A stretch of 64,000 nt of DNA from Pseudomonas baetica (GTDB lineage Bacteria; Pseudomonadota; Gammaproteobacteria; Pseudomonadales; Pseudomonadaceae), in NCBI RefSeq assembly GCF_019733355.1, contig NZ_JAIHLQ010000027.1:40386-104385 (forward strand), in the 5' to 3' direction. Below are positions 27,029 through 36,684 of the stretch, piece by piece. The translations under genes were made by a program, and so were the position numbers. Each line of letters opens with the position of its first letter. Positions within the stretch are counted from its first letter, which is position 1. The notes under the pieces are model-generated. The model made no database searches and was not told where the DNA came from. It saw only the letters and a program-made list of their open reading frames with translations.

Positions 27029-27892
27029 ATGGACATCGACCTCGCCCGCACCTTTCTGGAAATCGTCCGCCACGGCAGCCTCGCCGCGGCGGCGCAGAAG
27101 CTGTTCGTCACACAAACGGCAATCACTGCCCGGGTGCAGAAACTCGAAAGCCAGTTGGGGAGCACCCTGTTCGTGCGCAATCGGGCCGGGGCGAAACTGA
27201 CGCCCAACGGCGAGGCCTTTGTGGTCTACGCCAATCAACTGGTGCAGACCTGGGAGGCCGCGCGCCGCGATTTGCCGCTGCCCGAGGGTTATCACAACGT
27301 GCTGCACATCGGCGGTGAAGTCAGCCTGTGCAATCCGCTGATGCTCAGCTGGGCTGCCGAACTGCGCGAGAAAATTCCCGGGCATGCCTTGCGCATGGAA
27401 ATCCGCGACGGCGAAAACCTGCTGCGCCAACTCGAACTCGGTGTGCTCGACGCGGCGCTGGTCTATCAGCCGGAATACTGGCCGGGGTTGCAGGTCGAGC
27501 AGGTGCTGGAAGAAAAACTGATCCTGGTGCGCGCGCCTGATCGCCCGGATCCCTACGTCTACATCGACTGGGGCCCTGATTTTCGCCGCCAGCACGATGC
27601 CGCTCTGCCGGAAAAAGCCAAAGCCGCGCTGAGTTTCAACCTCGGCCCTCTGGCCCTGCAATACATCCTCGAACACGGTGGTAGCGGCTACTTCCGCACT
27701 CGCGTCGTGCGCACCTACCTGGAGAGCGGCGCCTTGGAACCGGTGACCAAAGCCCCTGAATTCGGTTACCCGACCTATCTGGTGTACTCGCGCGATCGCG
27801 ACTCAGCGACGCTGCAACAAGCCTTCGATCTGCTGCGCGAAGTGATTCGCAACGATGACGACTGGTCGCAACGCTGGAACCCCTTGAGTTAA
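27029..27892 (+). CDS. LysR-family transcriptional regulator
   Basis: 287-residue regulator with an N-terminal winged helix (residues 1-60; FLEIVRHGSLAAAAQKLFVT and LESQLGSTLFVRN) and a LysR substrate-binding domain. The target is unknown. It sits between the HypX-like gene and the sterol desaturase gene, both on the same strand, and may control either. An internal histidine-rich or metal motif is absent. Confidence 0.93.
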   Translation: MDIDLARTFLEIVRHGSLAAAAQKLFVTQTAITARVQKLESQLGSTLFVRNRAGAKLTPNGEAFVVYANQLVQTWEAARRDLPLPEGYHNVLHIGGEVSLCNPLMLSWAAELREKIPGHALRMEIRDGENLLRQLELGVLDAALVYQPEYWPGLQVEQVLEEKLILVRAPDRPDPYVYIDWGPDFRRQHDAALPEKAKAALSFNLGPLALQYILEHGGSGYFRTRVVRTYLESGALEPVTKAPEFGYPTYLVYSRDRDSATLQQAFDLLREVIRNDDDWSQRWNPLS

Positions 27893-28003
27893 GGCGGCCG
27901 CTATACAGGCGATCATGGCGCATGTGACCTCAAGGTCTGGCCTGCATAAACGACCGAATCGGCTAATCTGCCGGGTATAACAACGATCCCCGCAGGTGAC
28001 GCA

Positions 28004-29149
28004 GTGAGGCAGACCACCGAGGCATTTCGCAGCCGCTACCGTGCGGCGATCCATCCGCTTTACAACCCGTGGTTGCATGGCGCCTTCGTGCTGCTGTTCG
28101 GCGTACTGGCCATCAGCATGTTCTGGAGCAATGTGCATCAGGTACAACCGCTGCAATGGCTGACCGTGCCGCTGACCCTGCTGTTCTTCAATTTCGGCGT
28201 GTATTGGGTGCATCGCCATCTCGGCCACCATAAAAAAGCCTTCGCGAAAATGTTCTACGCCCGACATGCGGGCGATCATCACAGTTTCTTCACCCCCGGC
28301 CACATGACCTACGACAGTGCCCGCGACTGGCGGGTGATTCTGTTCCCGGCCTGGCTGATCGTGATCCACACACTGTTCATCACCCTGCCGGTGTCGTGGC
28401 TGCTCGCGCAGGCCAATGTCAACGTTGCCGGGCTGTTCGGCGGCTGCATGGTGTTGGGCTATCTGACCTACGAGGTGTTTCACGCCTGCGAGCATCTGCC
28501 GCCGAACAATCCGCTGGCCCGGCTGCCATGGATCCGCCAGATGCGTCGCCTGCACGAATTGCATCACCGCCGCGAGCGCATGCAGGAATGCAACTTCAAC
28601 ATTGTCTTGCCCTTGATGGACTACCTGTTCGGCACCCTTTACTGGGAGCCGGAAACCACCCCTTTGAGCTATTCGAGAATGCCCATGACGCGCATGCAGC
28701 ACCAGATCGATATCGCCGGTGAACCGATGGCTGTGCTTGCTTACGCCACCAGCGTCAGCCGCTGGCCAGAGTGGCACCCGTCTTCGCTGAAAATCAACGG
28801 CCCGCAGGGGCCACTGCATGCGGGTTCACACTTCGAGGAGGATATTCATGCGGGTGGCCGGCCAGGTCACTTGAGCTGGGAAGTCACTGAGTATCTGCCC
28901 GGTCGGCGCTGGTGTGCGCGGGCTCAGGGTGATCATGGGTTGTCATTGTTGCTCCGTTACGAATGCTCGACCGAAGGCAGCGGTACACGGTTTGTGCGCA
29001 CGCTGGAGTATCGCTTCGAGGGTCTGGGCATGCGCATCGCCAATCAGTTGCTGCTCAAACGCCGTATTGGTCGCGAGTCGACGGCGTCAATGCTCGCGCT
29101 ACGCGACATGGCCACGCAATCCATCGCATCGGCGAGGGCAAGCGCATGA
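28004..29149 (+). CDS. Sterol desaturase-type hydroxylase fused to SRPBCC domain
   Basis: 381-residue protein with a GTG start after AGGTGA. The N-terminal part is a fatty acid hydroxylase/sterol desaturase membrane enzyme with di-iron His boxes HRHLGHH (70-76), RHAGDHH (87-93) and LHELHH (183-188), plus FHACEH near 160, and membrane segments around 25-40, 55-68, 115-130 and 140-158. From about 225 it continues into a polyketide-cyclase/SRPBCC lipid-binding domain (SVSRWPEWHPSSLKI ... GRRWCARAQGDHGLSLLLRY). Fusion of an oxidising membrane enzyme with a ligand-binding domain suggests a lipid or sterol-like substrate. The next gene overlaps in an ATGA. Substrate unknown. Confidence 0.88.
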   Translation: MRQTTEAFRSRYRAAIHPLYNPWLHGAFVLLFGVLAISMFWSNVHQVQPLQWLTVPLTLLFFNFGVYWVHRHLGHHKKAFAKMFYARHAGDHHSFFTPGHMTYDSARDWRVILFPAWLIVIHTLFITLPVSWLLAQANVNVAGLFGGCMVLGYLTYEVFHACEHLPPNNPLARLPWIRQMRRLHELHHRRERMQECNFNIVLPLMDYLFGTLYWEPETTPLSYSRMPMTRMQHQIDIAGEPMAVLAYATSVSRWPEWHPSSLKINGPQGPLHAGSHFEEDIHAGGRPGHLSWEVTEYLPGRRWCARAQGDHGLSLLLRYECSTEGSGTRFVRTLEYRFEGLGMRIANQLLLKRRIGRESTASMLALRDMATQSIASARASA

Positions 29150-30222
29150 AGTGGCGACATGGGTTGGTGCTGCTGATCATCCTCGTTTTCGCGTTTTTGT
29201 TGCTGATGCCTACCCGGGTTGAGCCGGTTGCCTGGAAACCACAGACCGCGCCGTCGCTGACCAATGGAATCTACGCCGAAAACCAAAAACTCAAAGGCGT
29301 TGCGCAGGTCGGCCCGAGTGACATCGAAGGGCCGGAGGCGCTGCTGCTGGAAGGTGAATTTCTGATCACCGGATTGCATGACGGTCGGCTGATTCGCAGC
29401 AGTCTTGACGGTCAGGAACGCCAAGTGCTCGCAGATACCGGCGGACGACCCTTGGGTCTGGCCCGACATCCCAATGGTTTGCTGGTGATCGCCGACGGCG
29501 TCAAAGGTTTGCTCTCGCTCGATGCACAAGGACGCTTGATTCCCCTGGCTACAGCCGCCAATGGACTGGCGTTCGGTTTCACCGATGATGTGGCCATTGA
29601 TCAATCCGGGCATTACGCCTACTTCAGTGATGCCTCCAGCCGTTGGGGTTACGGCCATGACGGCGAGGCGATTATCGAGCATGGCGGTGACGGACGTCTG
29701 TTGCGCTATGACTTTCAGACCGGCAAAACCAGTGTGCTGCTGGACAAACTGGAGTTCGCCAACGGCGTGACCCTCGGCCCGGATGACGCCTATGTATTGG
29801 TCAACGAAACCGGCGCTTACCGCATCAGCCGCTACTGGCTGACCGGGTCCAAGGCCGGCACCCATGACCTGTTCATCGACAATTTGCCGGGGCTGCCGGA
29901 CAACCTCGCCTTCAACGGCAGCGACCGGTTTTGGGTGGCGCTGTATGCACCGCGCAATGCCTTGCTCGATGGCACAGCCGGGTATCCGCTCGTACGCAAG
30001 ATGATCGTGCGAGCGCTGACCGTGTTGCCCAAACCGATGGAAAAGCGCGGGTTTGTGCTGGGGCTGGATCTGGACGGCAAGGTGATTGCCAATTTGCAGG
30101 ATGCCAGCAGCGGTAATTACTCACCGATTACGACGGCGCGCGAGTATGGGGCGTGGTTGTATTTCGGGTCGTTGAAGGCTTCGCATATGGCGCGTTTGCC
30201 GTTGGCAGATGCGCTTAAGTGA
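29146..30222 (+). CDS. SMP-30/gluconolactonase-like beta-propeller protein
   Basis: 358-residue protein beginning with a membrane or signal segment (HGLVLLIILVFAFLLLMPT), then a six-bladed propeller of the SMP-30/strictosidine synthase-like type: DIEGPEALLLEG, RPLGLARHPNGLLVIAD, FTDDVAIDQSGHYAYFSDAS, FANGVTLGPDDAYVLVNET and GLPDNLAFN. The ATG at 29146 overlaps the desaturase stop by 4 nt, so the two are coupled. It probably acts in the periplasm or at the membrane surface, perhaps hydrolysing a lactone or ester related to the desaturase product; that is inference. Confidence 0.85.
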   Translation: MKWRHGLVLLIILVFAFLLLMPTRVEPVAWKPQTAPSLTNGIYAENQKLKGVAQVGPSDIEGPEALLLEGEFLITGLHDGRLIRSSLDGQERQVLADTGGRPLGLARHPNGLLVIADGVKGLLSLDAQGRLIPLATAANGLAFGFTDDVAIDQSGHYAYFSDASSRWGYGHDGEAIIEHGGDGRLLRYDFQTGKTSVLLDKLEFANGVTLGPDDAYVLVNETGAYRISRYWLTGSKAGTHDLFIDNLPGLPDNLAFNGSDRFWVALYAPRNALLDGTAGYPLVRKMIVRALTVLPKPMEKRGFVLGLDLDGKVIANLQDASSGNYSPITTAREYGAWLYFGSLKASHMARLPLADALK

Positions 30223-30255
30223 GCCCGCAGCATGAGCACTGGATTGACCGACGCT

Positions 30256-30345
30256 ATCGCTGGCAAGCCTGCTCCCACGCGGTTTGTGAAACATCGAAAA
30301 TCATTCGATAACCACAAACCTTTGGGAGCTGGCTTGCCAACGATG
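30256..30345. repeat. Inverted REP-like repeat
   Basis: atcgctggcaagcctgctcc on the left pairs with gggagctggcttgccaacgat on the right. Same type as 26876-26967. Confidence 0.8.
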
Positions 30346-30353
30346 GCGGTTGG

Positions 30354-30524
30354 TCAGTTGCTGGACTTGTCGAACTTGTCGGGATCTTCGTCCTTCGGCA
30401 ACCCCTCCAGCCCGGCATCTTCGTCCGGGTGAAAGGTGGTATGCGTCGGGCTATTGGGCTCGGGATGCGTCGGAACGGGGTCGAATGCGCCCTGCTCTTC
30501 ACTGGGGAATTTGGGATCGGTCAT
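30354..30524 (-). CDS. Small acidic hypothetical protein
   Basis: 56-residue hydrophilic protein, rich in Asp, Glu and Pro (MTDPKFPSEEQGAF ... HPDEDAGLEGLPKDEDPDKF). GAGGTG lies before the ATG at 30524; a longer frame to 30566 lacks support. Likely disordered. It resembles short proteins common in pseudomonads; function unknown. Confidence 0.7.
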   Translation of the reverse strand: MTDPKFPSEEQGAFDPVPTHPEPNSPTHTTFHPDEDAGLEGLPKDEDPDKFDKSSN

Positions 30525-30622
30525 GGGGCACCTCGCAAGGAGTCGATGAATTCGGACTCTGAACATTCGAGGTGCCGGGCGTGGTTGTCGTTCCAGTCAA
30601 TCTACAACCGTAGGTCGGCGGA

Positions 30623-30865
30623 TCAGGACGGGGGCTGCAAATGACTGACGATCTCGTCCTTGACCTTCAGACGCTTTTCTTTAAGTTTTTTCAGTTCATC
30701 GTCGCTGGGGGCATCCGAGGTGGCCGTTTCGGCCTTGACCACATCGGCATCAGCCTGGGAGTACTTGTTGATCAATGAATCCAGTCGTGGATCCTGGGTG
30801 CGTTTTTGCTGGATCTCTTCCTTCGTGCAGCTCAAGTCCTGAAACAGGTCATGGGGAACCGGCAT
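30623..30865 (-). CDS. YdcH-family (DUF465) protein
   Basis: 80-residue helical protein with the DUF465 pattern MPVPHDLFQDL, IQQKRTQDPRLDSLINKY and LKKLKEKRLKVKDEI. It forms coiled-coil hairpins in known members. Function unknown. The ATG at 30865 is preceded by GGAGGTGTTCC, a good ribosome-binding site. Confidence 0.88.
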   Translation of the reverse strand: MPVPHDLFQDLSCTKEEIQQKRTQDPRLDSLINKYSQADADVVKAETATSDAPSDDELKKLKEKRLKVKDEIVSHLQPPS

Positions 30866-31071
30866 GGAACACCTCCATCAGTTGATCGGGAGGCCAACGC
30901 GACCGATTGCGCTGGCCAGTTATCAGAATGGCCTTGGTTGAACGGTTCTGTCGACCACCTGTCAGACCAGCGGCGCCCGTTCGTCGCCCTGTCGCAAATG
31001 CGATAAAACCTTTGCTCCCGACGCGCCCTCCACTCCATAACGCTCACAACAAACTGCGTGGAGAGACACAC

Positions 31072-31593
31072 ATGGACGGATTCAACCTGCGTCACCTGGT
31101 ACTGGCTATTACTTTGAGCACCGGCATGGGCAGCGCCTTCGCCGCCACCGACAATAACTTCGTCGATAGCGCCACCGCCGGCGGCATCGCCGAAATTGAG
31201 ACAAGCCGCCTCGCCCTGGAAAAAAGCCAATCGGCCGACATCAAGGCCTTCGCCAACATGATGATCACCGATCACAGCAAGGCTAACGATGAGCTGGCCA
31301 CAATTGCCAAGGCCAACGACATCGAAGTGCCGGACAGCACAACCCTGATCAAGCTGGCCAAGGAAAAGATCCTCGACATGCGTGATGAATCCTTCGACCC
31401 GGCCTACGCCAACAACCAGGTCAAGGCTCACGAAGAAACCATCGAGCTGTTCAAGAAAGAAGCCAACACCGTGACGGATGACAAGGCAAAAGGCGCGACT
31501 GAACTCAAAGCGTTTGCACAGAAAATGCTGCCGGCACTGGAAAAACATCTCGCTGCGGCGAAAGACCTGCAGGCCAAACATCCCAGCAAATAG
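31072..31593 (+). CDS. DUF4142 periplasmic protein
   Basis: 173-residue protein with a signal peptide (LVLAITLSTGMGSAFA) and a DUF4142 ferritin-like helical bundle: FVDSATAGGIAEIETSRLAL, FANMMITDHSKANDEL and KKEANTVTDDKAKG. Expected in the periplasm. The family is linked to stress responses in some bacteria, but no activity can be assigned. The start is after a GGAGAG site. Confidence 0.88.
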   Translation: MDGFNLRHLVLAITLSTGMGSAFAATDNNFVDSATAGGIAEIETSRLALEKSQSADIKAFANMMITDHSKANDELATIAKANDIEVPDSTTLIKLAKEKILDMRDESFDPAYANNQVKAHEETIELFKKEANTVTDDKAKGATELKAFAQKMLPALEKHLAAAKDLQAKHPSK

Positions 31594-31730
31594 AGGCCTT
31601 TGCCCGCACCCGGAGATGATATAGATCACTGAGTGGTGTTCTTTCGAGAGCACCCACTTCAAAGCCCACCATTTGATCCCTACCCCTTTGGGGAGAGGGG
31701 GACAAAACCCATTGGTACACACCAAACCTG

Positions 31731-31757
31731 TGGCAGCCAGCTTGCTAGCGATGAAGC
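31731..31757. repeat. Single REP-like half element
   Basis: gtggcagccagcttgctagcgatg resembles one arm of the 26876/30256 repeat type. It lies between the DUF4142 gene and the uvrA-like gene, next to a small 'accccttt ggggagaggggg' inverted repeat. Confidence 0.5.
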
Positions 31758-31774
31758 CATTCGAGACAGCACAT

Positions 31775-34408
31775 TTACCGACTCAAGGCTCGGGCAAGGA
31801 ATGGCGCAGTCCGGCTCTTCCTGCTCGTAGCGACTTTCTGCGGCGTACCCGCCGCAACTATCTTGCCGCCCTGATCCCCCGCCCCCGGGCCGATGTCGAT
31901 CACCCAGTCGCTCTGCGCGACCACGCGCATTTCATGCTCGACCACGATCACCGTATGTCCCGCCGTCACCAGTGCATCCAACTGCTCCAGCAACCGATCG
32001 ACATCGCGCGGATGCAGTCCGGTGGTCGGCTCATCCAGCACATACAAGGTGGCGCCGCGCTGATTGCGCTGCAACTCGGTAGCCAGTTTGATCCGCTGCG
32101 CCTCACCGCCGGACAGTTCCGTGGCTGGCTGCCCCAGGCGCAAATAACCCAGACCGATGTCGCGCAGCACCTCCAGTGAACGCCGAATGCCCGGTTGCTC
32201 GATAAACACGCTCACCGCCTCATCGACAGTCAGTTGCAACACCTGAGCGATGCTCAAGCCTTGCCACATTATCGCCAGCGTCTGCGGGTTGTACCGTGCG
32301 CCATGACAGGTTGGGCACGGTGCATACACGCTGGGCATGAACAGCAATTCGACACTGACAAAGCCTTCCCCCTCGCACGTCGCGCAACGCCCCTTGGCGA
32401 CGTTGAAGGAAAACTGCCCGGCGTCATAACCCGCCGCCCGCGCCTCGGGTGTCGCGGCGAACAGCTTGCGCACGTTGTCGAATAACCCGGTGTAGGTCGC
32501 CAGATTGGAGCGTGGCGTGCGACCGATGGGTTTCTGATCGACTTGCACCAGTCGCTTGATCGAATCCAGTCCGGCGCTGACTTGCCCGCCGCTGACCTGC
32601 GGTGCGTCGTCTTCGAGGGTGAGTTCTTCCGGCTCGTTATCAACCGCCGGCCGCCCCAGTTGCGCGCCGACCAGTTCCAGCAACGCCTGACTGACCAGAC
32701 TCGATTTCCCGGAACCGGACACGCCCGTCACCGAAGTGAAGCAACCCAAGGGAAACTCCGCGCTGAGATTGGTCAGGTTGTTGCGGGTGATACCGTCGAG
32801 TTTCAGCCACGCTGTCGGCTTGCGCGCCGTCCGCGTCTGCCGTTGCGCTTCGGCAAACAGATAGGCGCGCGTCTGCGAATGCTCAATAGCGGCCAACCCC
32901 GCCGGTGGGCCGCTGTACAACACTTGACCACCCTGCTCGCCCGCCGCCGGCCCGACGTCGATCAACCAGTCGGCACGGCGCATGGTTTCCAGATCATGCT
33001 CGACCACAAACAGCGTGTTGCCCTCGGCTTTCAAGCGCTGCAAGGCTTCGAACAAGGCCTCGCCGTCCGCCGGGTGCAAACCGGCGGACGGTTCGTCGAG
33101 CACGTAAATCACGCCGAACAATTGCGAGCCCAATTGCGTGGCCAGTCTCAAGCGCTGCAACTCCCCGGACGACAAGGTCGGCGTGCTGCGCTCCAGCGCC
33201 AGATAACCGAGGCCCAAATCGGTCAGCGTACTGACCCGCTCGAGCAAGTCCTCGGCAATACGCTGCGCTGCCAGGCGTTTTTCCAGGGACAGGTTCGGGG
33301 TGTGCCGCACGTCCGGCGCGCTCGTGTGCCCACTGGCGCCGTGGGCCACACGCTGCTGACGGGCTTCGCGAGTCTGCGCATGGCTCAGGGTTTCGCCGCT
33401 CTCTTCGGCGTGGTCCAGATAGCTGGTGGCCGCCACGGGTTTCAGTACCTCTGCCACTTGCAGCAACGGCATCTGCGACAACTCGCCGATGTCATACCCA
33501 GCGAACGTCACCGACAACGCCTCGCGCTTGAGGCGTTTGCCCTCACACAGAGGACAAGGACTGCCGAGCATGAACTGCGAAACACGCTTCTTCATCAGCG
33601 CACTTTGCGAGTGGGTGAAGGTGTGCAGAATGTAGCGCCGGGCGCCGGTGAACGTGCCTTGGTAACTCGGCTCCATCTTGCGCTTGAGGGCAACGCGGGT
33701 TTCTTCCGGGGTCAGCCCGGCGTACACCGGAACGGTTGGGGTTTCTTCGGTAAACAGAATCCAGTCACGCTGCTTTTTCGGCAGCTTGTGCCACGGGATA
33801 TCGACGTCGATGCCCAGGGTCACGAGAATGTCGCGCAGGTTCTGGCCTTGCCACGCCAATGGCCAGGAAGCCACCGCGCGTTGGCGAATGGTCAGGCCAG
33901 GATCAGGCACCATCAAGGCTTCGGTGACTTCATACACCCGGCCAAGCCCATGACACTCAGGGCACGCGCCCTGCGGGGTATTGGGCGAAAAATCCTCGGC
34001 ATACAGCATCGCCTGCCCCGGCGGATAACTGCCGGCACGCGAATAAAGCATACGGATCAGGCTCGACAACGTGGTGACGCTGCCCACCGATGAACGCGTG
34101 CTCGGTGTACCGCGCTGTTGTTGCAGAGCCACCGCAGGCGGCAGGCCTTCGATGGAGTCGACATCCGGCACGCCCACCTGATCGATCAGGCGCCGCGCAT
34201 ACGGCGCCACTGATTCGAAATAACGCCGCTGGGCTTCGGCATACAACGTCGAGAAGGCCAGCGATGACTTGCCCGAACCCGACACCCCGGTGAACACCAC
34301 CAACGCATCGCGGGGAATGTCGACGTCAACGTTCTTCAGGTTGTGTTCACGGGCACCGCGCACCCGAACCATGCCAGTGGGTGCTTTGGAGGTACGCTTG
34401 GAAGTCAT
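31775..34408 (-). CDS. Class II UvrA (UvrA2-like) ABC ATPase
   Basis: 877-residue UvrA-family protein with two ABC modules. Walker A motifs are GVSGSGKSSLAF and GVSGSGKSSLVS; signature motifs are LSSGELQRLRLA and LSGGEAQRIKLA. Zinc-type cysteine pairs appear as CPECHGLG, CPLCEGK, CATCEGEG and CPTCHGA. After the first Walker region, LIRMLYSRAGSYPPGQ leads almost directly to the CPEC element, so the UvrB-binding domain of housekeeping UvrA (about 940 aa) is absent. Class II members are linked to damage tolerance and sometimes to drug or antibiotic export or resistance. The exact role here is unknown. Confidence 0.93.
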   Translation of the reverse strand: MTSKRTSKAPTGMVRVRGAREHNLKNVDVDIPRDALVVFTGVSGSGKSSLAFSTLYAEAQRRYFESVAPYARRLIDQVGVPDVDSIEGLPPAVALQQQRGTPSTRSSVGSVTTLSSLIRMLYSRAGSYPPGQAMLYAEDFSPNTPQGACPECHGLGRVYEVTEALMVPDPGLTIRQRAVASWPLAWQGQNLRDILVTLGIDVDIPWHKLPKKQRDWILFTEETPTVPVYAGLTPEETRVALKRKMEPSYQGTFTGARRYILHTFTHSQSALMKKRVSQFMLGSPCPLCEGKRLKREALSVTFAGYDIGELSQMPLLQVAEVLKPVAATSYLDHAEESGETLSHAQTREARQQRVAHGASGHTSAPDVRHTPNLSLEKRLAAQRIAEDLLERVSTLTDLGLGYLALERSTPTLSSGELQRLRLATQLGSQLFGVIYVLDEPSAGLHPADGEALFEALQRLKAEGNTLFVVEHDLETMRRADWLIDVGPAAGEQGGQVLYSGPPAGLAAIEHSQTRAYLFAEAQRQTRTARKPTAWLKLDGITRNNLTNLSAEFPLGCFTSVTGVSGSGKSSLVSQALLELVGAQLGRPAVDNEPEELTLEDDAPQVSGGQVSAGLDSIKRLVQVDQKPIGRTPRSNLATYTGLFDNVRKLFAATPEARAAGYDAGQFSFNVAKGRCATCEGEGFVSVELLFMPSVYAPCPTCHGARYNPQTLAIMWQGLSIAQVLQLTVDEAVSVFIEQPGIRRSLEVLRDIGLGYLRLGQPATELSGGEAQRIKLATELQRNQRGATLYVLDEPTTGLHPRDVDRLLEQLDALVTAGHTVIVVEHEMRVVAQSDWVIDIGPGAGDQGGKIVAAGTPQKVATSRKSRTAPFLARALSR

Positions 34409-34438
34409 CAGCCTGCCTTGGTAATGGAATGTTCAAGC

Positions 34439-36550
34439 TCAGCCACTGAGCACGTCACGAATCATCTGCAACAACGCTTCCGGGCTGTAAGGCTTGCTGA
34501 GCAAATGCGTGTCAGGGCTCAGTTGGTGATTGCGCGAGATGATGTCGCGGGTATGCCCGGAGGTGAACAACACCGCCACCGGTGGTACCTGCACTTTGGA
34601 CCAGACAAACAGATCGGAGCTTTTGATCAGCCCCGGCATGACCACGTCGGTGAAAATCAGGTCCACGTCGCAGCCTTCGAGCAACATCTGCATCGCCACG
34701 TCGCCATTGCCGGCGGTCAGCACGCGATAACCTTCCTCGCGCAGCAACTCGACCGCCGAAGCGCGCACCGCGTCGTTATCCTCGACCACCAAAATTGTCT
34801 CGTGACCACCCCCCAACTGACTTTCGATGTTCGGCGCTTCTTCGCGGATCGGTCGCAGGCTGCGTGCAAAGTACAACTGCACGCGTGTTCCCTCACCTGG
34901 CGCACTGTCGATCTCGACGTGCCCGCCACTCTGTTTGACGAAACCGAAGACCATGCTCAGGCCCAGCCCCGTGCCTTGACCGTCAGCCTTGGTGGTAAAA
35001 AACGGCTCGAACACTTGTTCCAGCATCTGTGGCGGGATGCCGGGGCCCGTGTCGCTGACTGCGACCCGGACAAACTCTCCGGGGGTGATGCCCTTACCGA
35101 CACAGAACTCGCCATCGAGAGCAACGTTGGACGCACTGAGCACAATGGTGCCCTCGCCCTTCATCGCATCCCGTGCGTTGATGGCCAGATTGAGAATGGC
35201 GTTTTCCAACTGATTGCGGTCGACGTTGATGTGCCACGGTGCTTGCGGCAGTTGCACATCAATCTGAATGGTTTCGCCCAGCGCCCGTTGCAGTAATTCA
35301 CCGACACCTTCGAAAATCTGCTGCAGATTACACACCGCCGGTGACAACGGCTGACGCCGGGCAAACGCGAGCAATTGCGAAGACAACTTGGCCCCCCGCT
35401 CAACCGCCGCCAACGAAGCGCTGACCCGACGCTGCACGTTGGCGTTATTGGGCTCATGGCGAGCCAGCAAATGCAGATTGCCGGCGATCACCTGCAACAG
35501 GTTATTGAAGTCGTGAGCGACGCCACCGGTCAGCCCGCCGATGGCTTCCAGCTTCTGTGACTGACGCAACTGCTCCTCGGCGGCCAGTCGCGCACCGACT
35601 TCATCGGCGACACGCTGTTCGAGGTTGCGCGTGAATTTGAGCAGGGATTCTTCGGCAATCTTGCGCTCATGAATATCGATCAACACACCGGGGAAGCGAA
35701 ACGGCTCGCCCTGCTCGTTGAATTCACAGGCTCCGCTGGCCTGTACCCACATATAATTGCCGTCCGGGCGCAAAACCCGGTATTCAGCGTTGTACGGCTC
35801 GCCGGTCTGCAATACCTGATTGACCCGCTCCTGCACCCAGGCCAGGTCATCAGGGTGGATCCTGGCTTCGGTGAGTTTCTGAGGCAGATCGGTCAGATCC
35901 TGATCCGCCGGGTACGAGAACGTCCGAGCAAAACGCTCATCCGCCGACAACACATCATTGCGCACATCCCAGACAAACGAGCCGAGCAAGGCGCCGGCAT
36001 TCAGCGCCAGACGCACCCGCTCATTATCGGCGCGATACGCATCTTCAGCGGCTTGGCGCAGACGCTCGGAGCGCATGAACTCCGTGGTATCAACCACTAT
36101 CGCCATGACCCCGGACGGCACCCCTTCATCGTTGGCGACAGGGCTGTAGTACAAATCCAGGCAGACTTCTTCGGGAATGCCATCACGCAGCAGCACCATG
36201 TCTTTATTGCGAAACGACAAGGTGCCACCGGCAAGACAGGTATCGACGACATGGCGGTTGAACTCGGCGACTTCCGGCCAGCCCAGCTCCACCGGTGAGC
36301 CCAACAAAAATGGATGGCGGCCACCGGCAAACGTCGAATAGGCGTCGTTGTAGATCATGTAGCCAGCACGGCCCCAGAGCATGACCAACGGCAACGGCGA
36401 TGCCAGCATCATTTGCACGGTGCTGCACAGGCTGGCGGGCCATGTCTCCAGCGGCCCCAGTTCGGTTTGACGCCAGTCGAACGCGCAAATGCGTCCGGCC
36501 ATTTCGCCTTTCCAACCTTCACAACCGTGGCTATCGGATAAAAACTGCAT
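34439..36550 (-). CDS. PAS hybrid sensor histidine kinase with receiver
   Basis: 703-residue cytoplasmic sensor with no membrane helices. Order: a PAS-like domain (about 20-160), a second PAS/PAC domain (about 180-300; PFRFPGVLIDIHERK), coiled-coil, HisKA with H346 (GGVAHDFNNLL), HATPase (NLAINARDAM; DTGPGIPP; GTGLGLSMV), and a C-terminal receiver with D635 (IFTDVVMPG). The signal is unknown. No response regulator gene is adjacent, so phosphate may pass to the receiver or a distant partner. It ends 31 nt beyond the uvrA-like gene start. Confidence 0.93.
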   Translation of the reverse strand: MQFLSDSHGCEGWKGEMAGRICAFDWRQTELGPLETWPASLCSTVQMMLASPLPLVMLWGRAGYMIYNDAYSTFAGGRHPFLLGSPVELGWPEVAEFNRHVVDTCLAGGTLSFRNKDMVLLRDGIPEEVCLDLYYSPVANDEGVPSGVMAIVVDTTEFMRSERLRQAAEDAYRADNERVRLALNAGALLGSFVWDVRNDVLSADERFARTFSYPADQDLTDLPQKLTEARIHPDDLAWVQERVNQVLQTGEPYNAEYRVLRPDGNYMWVQASGACEFNEQGEPFRFPGVLIDIHERKIAEESLLKFTRNLEQRVADEVGARLAAEEQLRQSQKLEAIGGLTGGVAHDFNNLLQVIAGNLHLLARHEPNNANVQRRVSASLAAVERGAKLSSQLLAFARRQPLSPAVCNLQQIFEGVGELLQRALGETIQIDVQLPQAPWHINVDRNQLENAILNLAINARDAMKGEGTIVLSASNVALDGEFCVGKGITPGEFVRVAVSDTGPGIPPQMLEQVFEPFFTTKADGQGTGLGLSMVFGFVKQSGGHVEIDSAPGEGTRVQLYFARSLRPIREEAPNIESQLGGGHETILVVEDNDAVRASAVELLREEGYRVLTAGNGDVAMQMLLEGCDVDLIFTDVVMPGLIKSSDLFVWSKVQVPPVAVLFTSGHTRDIISRNHQLSPDTHLLSKPYSPEALLQMIRDVLSG

Positions 36551-36684
36551 CGCCTGACTCAGTGTCCTGTGGTGGTTGCCCGATCAATCACTACGCCAAA
36601 ACGACGCGGCGTCCTTGTGTTTCGAGCATCGCAGGTCGTATTGGTTTCATAAGAGGCATAGCCGGTTTCATATCCGCTTCAGGT

